64,000 bases of DNA from Clostridia bacterium (GTDB taxonomy: Bacteria > Bacillota > Clostridia > Saccharofermentanales > Saccharofermentanaceae). Of the stretch, positions 61,045-64,000 are shown one piece after another. The stretch covers positions 1 through 64,000 of the forward strand of contig JAKSRE010000010.1 of assembly GCA_024403775.1 (NCBI GenBank), given 5' to 3'. Position numbers and translations under genes: made by a program. Position 1 is the first letter of the stretch; each line of letters starts with the position of its first letter. The notes under the pieces are model-generated. The model had not been told where the DNA came from. It made no database searches and worked only from the letters and a program-made list of their open reading frames with translations.

Positions 61045-63192
61045 ATGAAAAGATTTTTGAAAGTAGTAGCAACTACTCTTTGTGCCGGCATGGTACTGAG
61101 CAGTGGTTTATTTGTAAGTAGTCCGATAGTTAATGCGGCAGGTGGGGTAGCGATTAATGAGAAGAATTTTCCTGATGAAAGATTTAGGGAATATGTTATT
61201 AATTTTTGTAATCCAGATGGTGATAGTGTTCTATCTCAGGCTGAGATTGATTCTGTAAACTACATAGAAGTATGTGAGAGAGGTATCAAATCGCTACAAG
61301 GTATAGAACATTTTACAGCGTTAACAGACCTACTTTGTGGTGATAATGAATTAACTAGTCTAGATGTAAGCAAGAATATTCAATTAGTAAAATTGTCATG
61401 TTATAACAATCAACTAACAAGTTTAGACATAAGCAAAAATGAAAAATTAGAGGATTTGAATTGTGAAAGTAACCAGTTAATCAACCTAAATGTTAGTAAG
61501 AATACTGAATTATACAGTTTGTCTTGTGGAGAAAATGAATTAGTAAGTTTGGATATAAGTAAAAACGTAAAATTAGTTTTTTTAGGTTGTGATTATAGCA
61601 AATTAACGAATCTTGATGTAACAAAAAATATCAATTTAACAACTTTGATTTGTTTTGGAAACCAACTAACAAGTCTAGATGTAAGCAAAAATATAACATT
61701 AACGGATTTAGAATGTTATGAAAACAAAATCACGAGTCTTGATGTAACTAAAAACATCAATTTAGAAGATTTGATTTGTTTTGGAAACCAACTAACAAAT
61801 CTCGATGTAAGCAAGAATACTAAATTGATTAGGTTACAGTGCGATGATAACCAACTAACAAGTCTCGATGTAAGCAAAAATACAAAATTAACAGATTTGT
61901 ATTGTTCTATAAACCAACTCACTAGTCTAGATGTAACAAAAAATAATGATTTAAAAAATTTGAGTTGTTTTGGTAATCAACTAACAGTTTTAGATGTAAG
62001 CAAGAATATTGCTTTAAGTAATTTAGAGTGTTATGAAAATAAACTTACGAGTCTTGATGTAAGTAAGAATCTTGAATTACAATGGTTGTATTGTGATGAT
62101 AACCAGCTAACAAGTTTAGATTTAAGTAAGAATAGTAAATTAGCCAGTTTATATTGTTCTAACAATATGATAACAAGTCTTGATATAAGTAATAATACTG
62201 AACTTTGTAATCGATGTAAAAACTCAGATTATGTGACGGAATATACGTTATATGAAAAGTTTTATAGAGGAATAATATGGTTAGTTTATGTGGAACATAT
62301 TGATTATGAGTTCATGCAGGTTGTCATAGATTCTCAAACAACTCTTACAGCAAATGGTGAGGTTTTATATTTAGCAACAAGTACACCTACACCAGCACCA
62401 ACTACTACTCCAACATCTGGTCCAATTCCAACAGTAGTACCAACAACAGCTCCAGAGCAGAGTGTAGGTTCATTTGTAGACCGTTGCTATGAAGTTGCTC
62501 TTGGAAGAGAAGCTGACGATGCAGGATTTGAATACTGGTTAGATGCACTTAATAGTGGAAAAATCTGTGGTGCTCAGGCAGGATATGGATTTATCTTTAG
62601 TGGTGAGTATATAAACAAAAACAGAACTAATGAAGAGTTCGTAACTGATCTTTATAGCATGTACTTTGGACGTACACCAGATAGTGCTGGATTTAACTAC
62701 TGGGTAGATCAGCTTAATAGTGGTGAAGATAGAGAAAACGTATTTGCAGGCTTTGCAAATTCACAGGAGTTTGATAATCTCTGCGCTAAATATGGTGTAG
62801 TAACAGGTACATATATTGTAGGTATTCCAAATGACCAACAGGGTGGAGTAAATAGCTTTGTAGCAAGACTTTATCAGGTATGTCTTAACAGACTTCCAGA
62901 TATGGGAGGCCAGGCAGGCTGGGTAGATAAACTTATTAAGGGAGAAGTAACAGGTACTACATGCGCATTTGGATTTGTATTCTCACCAGAGTTTATTGGT
63001 AAGGAACCAAGCAACGAAGAATTCGTAGCATATATGTACAGAGCATTCTTTGGTCGTGAGGCTGACGAAGCTGGATTTAATGCATGGGTAGACGTATTAA
63101 ATGGCGGTGGATCTTACGCGGATGTATTTAAGGGATTCTCTGGATCAGCAGAGTTTGCTAATTTGTGCGCAAGCTATGGAATTCAGGCGTAA
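61045..63192 (+). CDS. Secreted cysteine-ladder leucine-rich-repeat protein with two DUF4214 domains
   Basis: A 715-residue exported protein. It has a signal peptide (about 1-32), an EF-hand-like loop at 56-67 (NPDGDSVLSQAE), fourteen consecutive 21-residue leucine-rich repeats (98-391) each starting with Cys and reading like CFGNQLTSLDVSKNITLTDLE, a Thr/Pro linker (about 440-478) and two DUF4214 domains (about 482-715). The repeats are the most regular in the window and show a higher-order CFGNQ/CYENK alternation, a sign of recent tandem duplication. The ATG follows GGAGGT by six bases; an in-frame TTG 15 bases earlier overlaps that site. An inverted repeat upstream suggests dedicated regulation. 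Confidence 0.9.
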   Translation: MKRFLKVVATTLCAGMVLSSGLFVSSPIVNAAGGVAINEKNFPDERFREYVINFCNPDGDSVLSQAEIDSVNYIEVCERGIKSLQGIEHFTALTDLLCGDNELTSLDVSKNIQLVKLSCYNNQLTSLDISKNEKLEDLNCESNQLINLNVSKNTELYSLSCGENELVSLDISKNVKLVFLGCDYSKLTNLDVTKNINLTTLICFGNQLTSLDVSKNITLTDLECYENKITSLDVTKNINLEDLICFGNQLTNLDVSKNTKLIRLQCDDNQLTSLDVSKNTKLTDLYCSINQLTSLDVTKNNDLKNLSCFGNQLTVLDVSKNIALSNLECYENKLTSLDVSKNLELQWLYCDDNQLTSLDLSKNSKLASLYCSNNMITSLDISNNTELCNRCKNSDYVTEYTLYEKFYRGIIWLVYVEHIDYEFMQVVIDSQTTLTANGEVLYLATSTPTPAPTTTPTSGPIPTVVPTTAPEQSVGSFVDRCYEVALGREADDAGFEYWLDALNSGKICGAQAGYGFIFSGEYINKNRTNEEFVTDLYSMYFGRTPDSAGFNYWVDQLNSGEDRENVFAGFANSQEFDNLCAKYGVVTGTYIVGIPNDQQGGVNSFVARLYQVCLNRLPDMGGQAGWVDKLIKGEVTGTTCAFGFVFSPEFIGKEPSNEEFVAYMYRAFFGREADEAGFNAWVDVLNGGGSYADVFKGFSGSAEFANLCASYGIQA
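61336..62217 (+). repeat. Fourteen tandem 63-bp coding repeats (LRR units)
   Basis: Each 63-bp unit encodes one Cys-led 21-residue leucine-rich repeat. Segments such as AACCAACTAACAAGTCT recur nearly unchanged, so the copy number could vary by recombination or slippage. Confidence 0.85.
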
Positions 63193-63211
63193 GATTTAAT
63201 TATTAACGATG

Positions 63212-63246
63212 GAGGTCATCTTCTGCTAGAAGATGACCTCTTTTTT
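63212..63246 (+). terminator. Terminator of the conserved intergenic unit (copy 3)
   Basis: Identical to the 60602 hairpin: GAGGTCATCTTCT, loop, AGAAGATGACCTC, six T. Confidence 0.92.
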
Positions 63247-63264
63247 GTAGATTGATTTTGATCC

Positions 63265-63387
63265 GTCACAAAGAACCAAGCGTTTTTGTCACAAAAATTG
63301 TGACGTTCTGAGACATTCTTTGTGACGTCACAACAAAAGGGCGAATTCGTCACAAAAATTGTGACGTTTGAAGGCATTCTTTGTGAC
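63265..63387. repeat. Two tandem nested GTCACAAA/TTTGTGAC elements (copies 4 and 5)
   Basis: Units 63265-63326 and 63327-63387 abut directly (TTTGTGAC-GTCACAAC). The conserved tail follows. At 63431-63447 AACAATCTCACCCATG is a decayed fragment of the antitoxin terminator seen at 60.77 kb. Confidence 0.8.
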
Positions 63388-63516
63388 ACATGAGGTTTCA
63401 ATCCAACTAGGTAATAATCAGAGTGTTTTTCGTGTAAAGAACAATCTCACCCATGTAATCCAGAGCAAAATTGGCGACTATCCTTTGTTTTTATTTTCGA
63501 AGAGTTTACCCTCAAA

Positions 63517-63547
63517 AAAGAAGCCACCCTCAAAGGATGACTTCTTG
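63517..63547 (-). terminator. Terminator of the right-edge minus-strand gene
   Basis: On the minus strand GAAGTCATCC pairs imperfectly with GGTGGCTTC and is followed by TTTTTTGAG. It also faces the end of the plus-strand DUF4214 run. Confidence 0.65.
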
Positions 63548-63567
63548 ATGATTATCAATTATCTAAA

Positions 63568-64000
63568 TTATGTTTCCTTGCGGCGATTACTTCTTATAAG
63601 AATAGCAGAAGCCATAATCAAAAGAACTCCGCTTATCATAACAACACTATATTCAATATCCTCACCTGTTCTAGTTATTCCACTTCCTGCATTCATTGAA
63701 GGACGTGGAGTAGATGTTGGTGTAGAAGTAGGTGTTGAGGTTGGTATTGGTGTTGAAGATACGGCAATAGTAGGAGTTGATATTGGCGCATCTGTTACTT
63801 CAGGTGTAATTGTAACTTCAACAGTTGGTGTTGCTGAAGGTGTGGATATATCTGGTACTTCTGGTACCTCTGGATCTTCAGAATCACTAATACCACCTCC
63901 ATCGACCATAGGAGTTTTGGTTGGAAGAGGATCAGGAGTTGATTCAGGAGTTACCTCTGGTGTTACTTCTGGAGTATTCTCCGGTGTCACCTCAGGAGTT
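63568..64000 (-). CDS. C-terminal part of a surface protein with Thr/Pro stalk and sortase-type anchor (cut by the window edge)
   Basis: About 144 codons of the C-terminus are visible; the frame stays open to the right edge, so the start lies outside. Repeated TPEVTPE and STPTSTP units form an extended stalk of at least 110 residues. This is followed by ITRTGED, a hydrophobic helix (VVMISGVLLIMASAILI) and a basic tail (RSNRRKET). That order is a sortase sorting signal with ITRTG in place of LPXTG, so the protein is probably wall-anchored. A plain membrane anchor is the alternative. It contrasts with the DUF4214 proteins, none of which has such a signal. Confidence 0.75.
   Translation of the reverse strand, partial: TPEVTPENTPEVTPEVTPESTPDPLPTKTPMVDGGGISDSEDPEVPEVPDISTPSATPTVEVTITPEVTDAPISTPTIAVSSTPIPTSTPTSTPTSTPRPSMNAGSGITRTGEDIEYSVVMISGVLLIMASAILIRSNRRKET

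Noticed and set aside
1..64000. Insertion sequences, integrases, tRNA or rRNA genes.
   Set aside because: None was recognised on either strand. The repeated intergenic elements have no linked transposase within the window.

Overview
The window looks like chromosomal DNA of an anaerobic Gram-positive Clostridia, most probably a Lachnospiraceae member of the Butyrivibrio/Pseudobutyrivibrio type. Supporting this are the AT-rich but not extreme base composition, purine-rich ribosome binding sites, D-lactate dehydrogenase, a circularly permuted GH3 beta-glucosidase, a fused chorismate mutase/shikimate dehydrogenase/shikimate kinase, and many large secreted DUF4214 proteins. No rRNA, tRNA, CRISPR array, transposase or phage gene was found. 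The species assignment is inference.

Layout. Positions 1-2.3 kb hold housekeeping-type genes: a TrhA/hemolysin III membrane protein, an alpha/beta hydrolase and a DUF3842 protein. From 6.8 down to 2.4 kb a minus-strand operon encodes an ECF sigma factor, its membrane anti-sigma factor, and a secreted protein with two DUF4214 domains and two HExxH metallopeptidase-like domains. From 6.9 to 8.35 kb there is no credible gene. This stretch holds a G-rich direct repeat and a 51-bp-period array of 36-bp inverted-repeat elements whose arm sequence changes in blocks. Then come ldhA and an esterase (minus strand). From 10.5 to 24.9 kb lie five secreted DUF4214 proteins (four leucine-rich-repeat types and one SGNH/DUF4832 type), interrupted by an unknown gene plus a MATE transporter. 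From 25 to 29.5 kb there is an SDR pseudogene stub, two unknown genes, a Gfo/Idh/MocA oxidoreductase and an HD-GYP membrane protein. From 29.8 to 35.2 kb is a compact aromatic-amino-acid operon (tyrA, aroA, aroC, CM-aroE-aroK fusion, aroQ) with a clear promoter and terminator. Next come a second intergenic repeat family, a PD-(D/E)XK-like protein, a GH3 enzyme, a VOC protein and an HD hydrolase.

From 41 to 63 kb is an almost continuous run of DUF4214 surface proteins. Two carry cell-wall-binding repeats, two carry leucine-rich repeats, one carries six copies of an unrecognised ~95-residue repeat, two are beta-helix paralogues, and one is a minimal DUF4214-like protein. A zinc-ribbon/coiled-coil gene is interspersed. 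In total 14 genes in 64 kb carry DUF4214-type domains. In most of them the two DUF4214 domains form the C-terminus and the rest of the protein differs, so the locus reads as a modular set of exported proteins that share one module. The spaces between the right-hand genes carry a conserved intergenic unit (terminator plus a nested GTCACAAA/TTTGTGAC element), one complete type I toxin-antitoxin module of the small holin-like toxin type (57.3-57.65 kb), two antitoxin-RNA copies without a toxin (53.6 and 60.8 kb), and a relic of a deleted DUF4214 gene (57.73 kb). The right edge cuts a minus-strand gene with a Thr/Pro stalk and an LPXTG-like C-terminal anchor.

All gaps over 300 bp are accounted for by the terminator, repeat, promoter, RNA and relic entries below. 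Domain names come from recognising motifs by eye. No database search was run.
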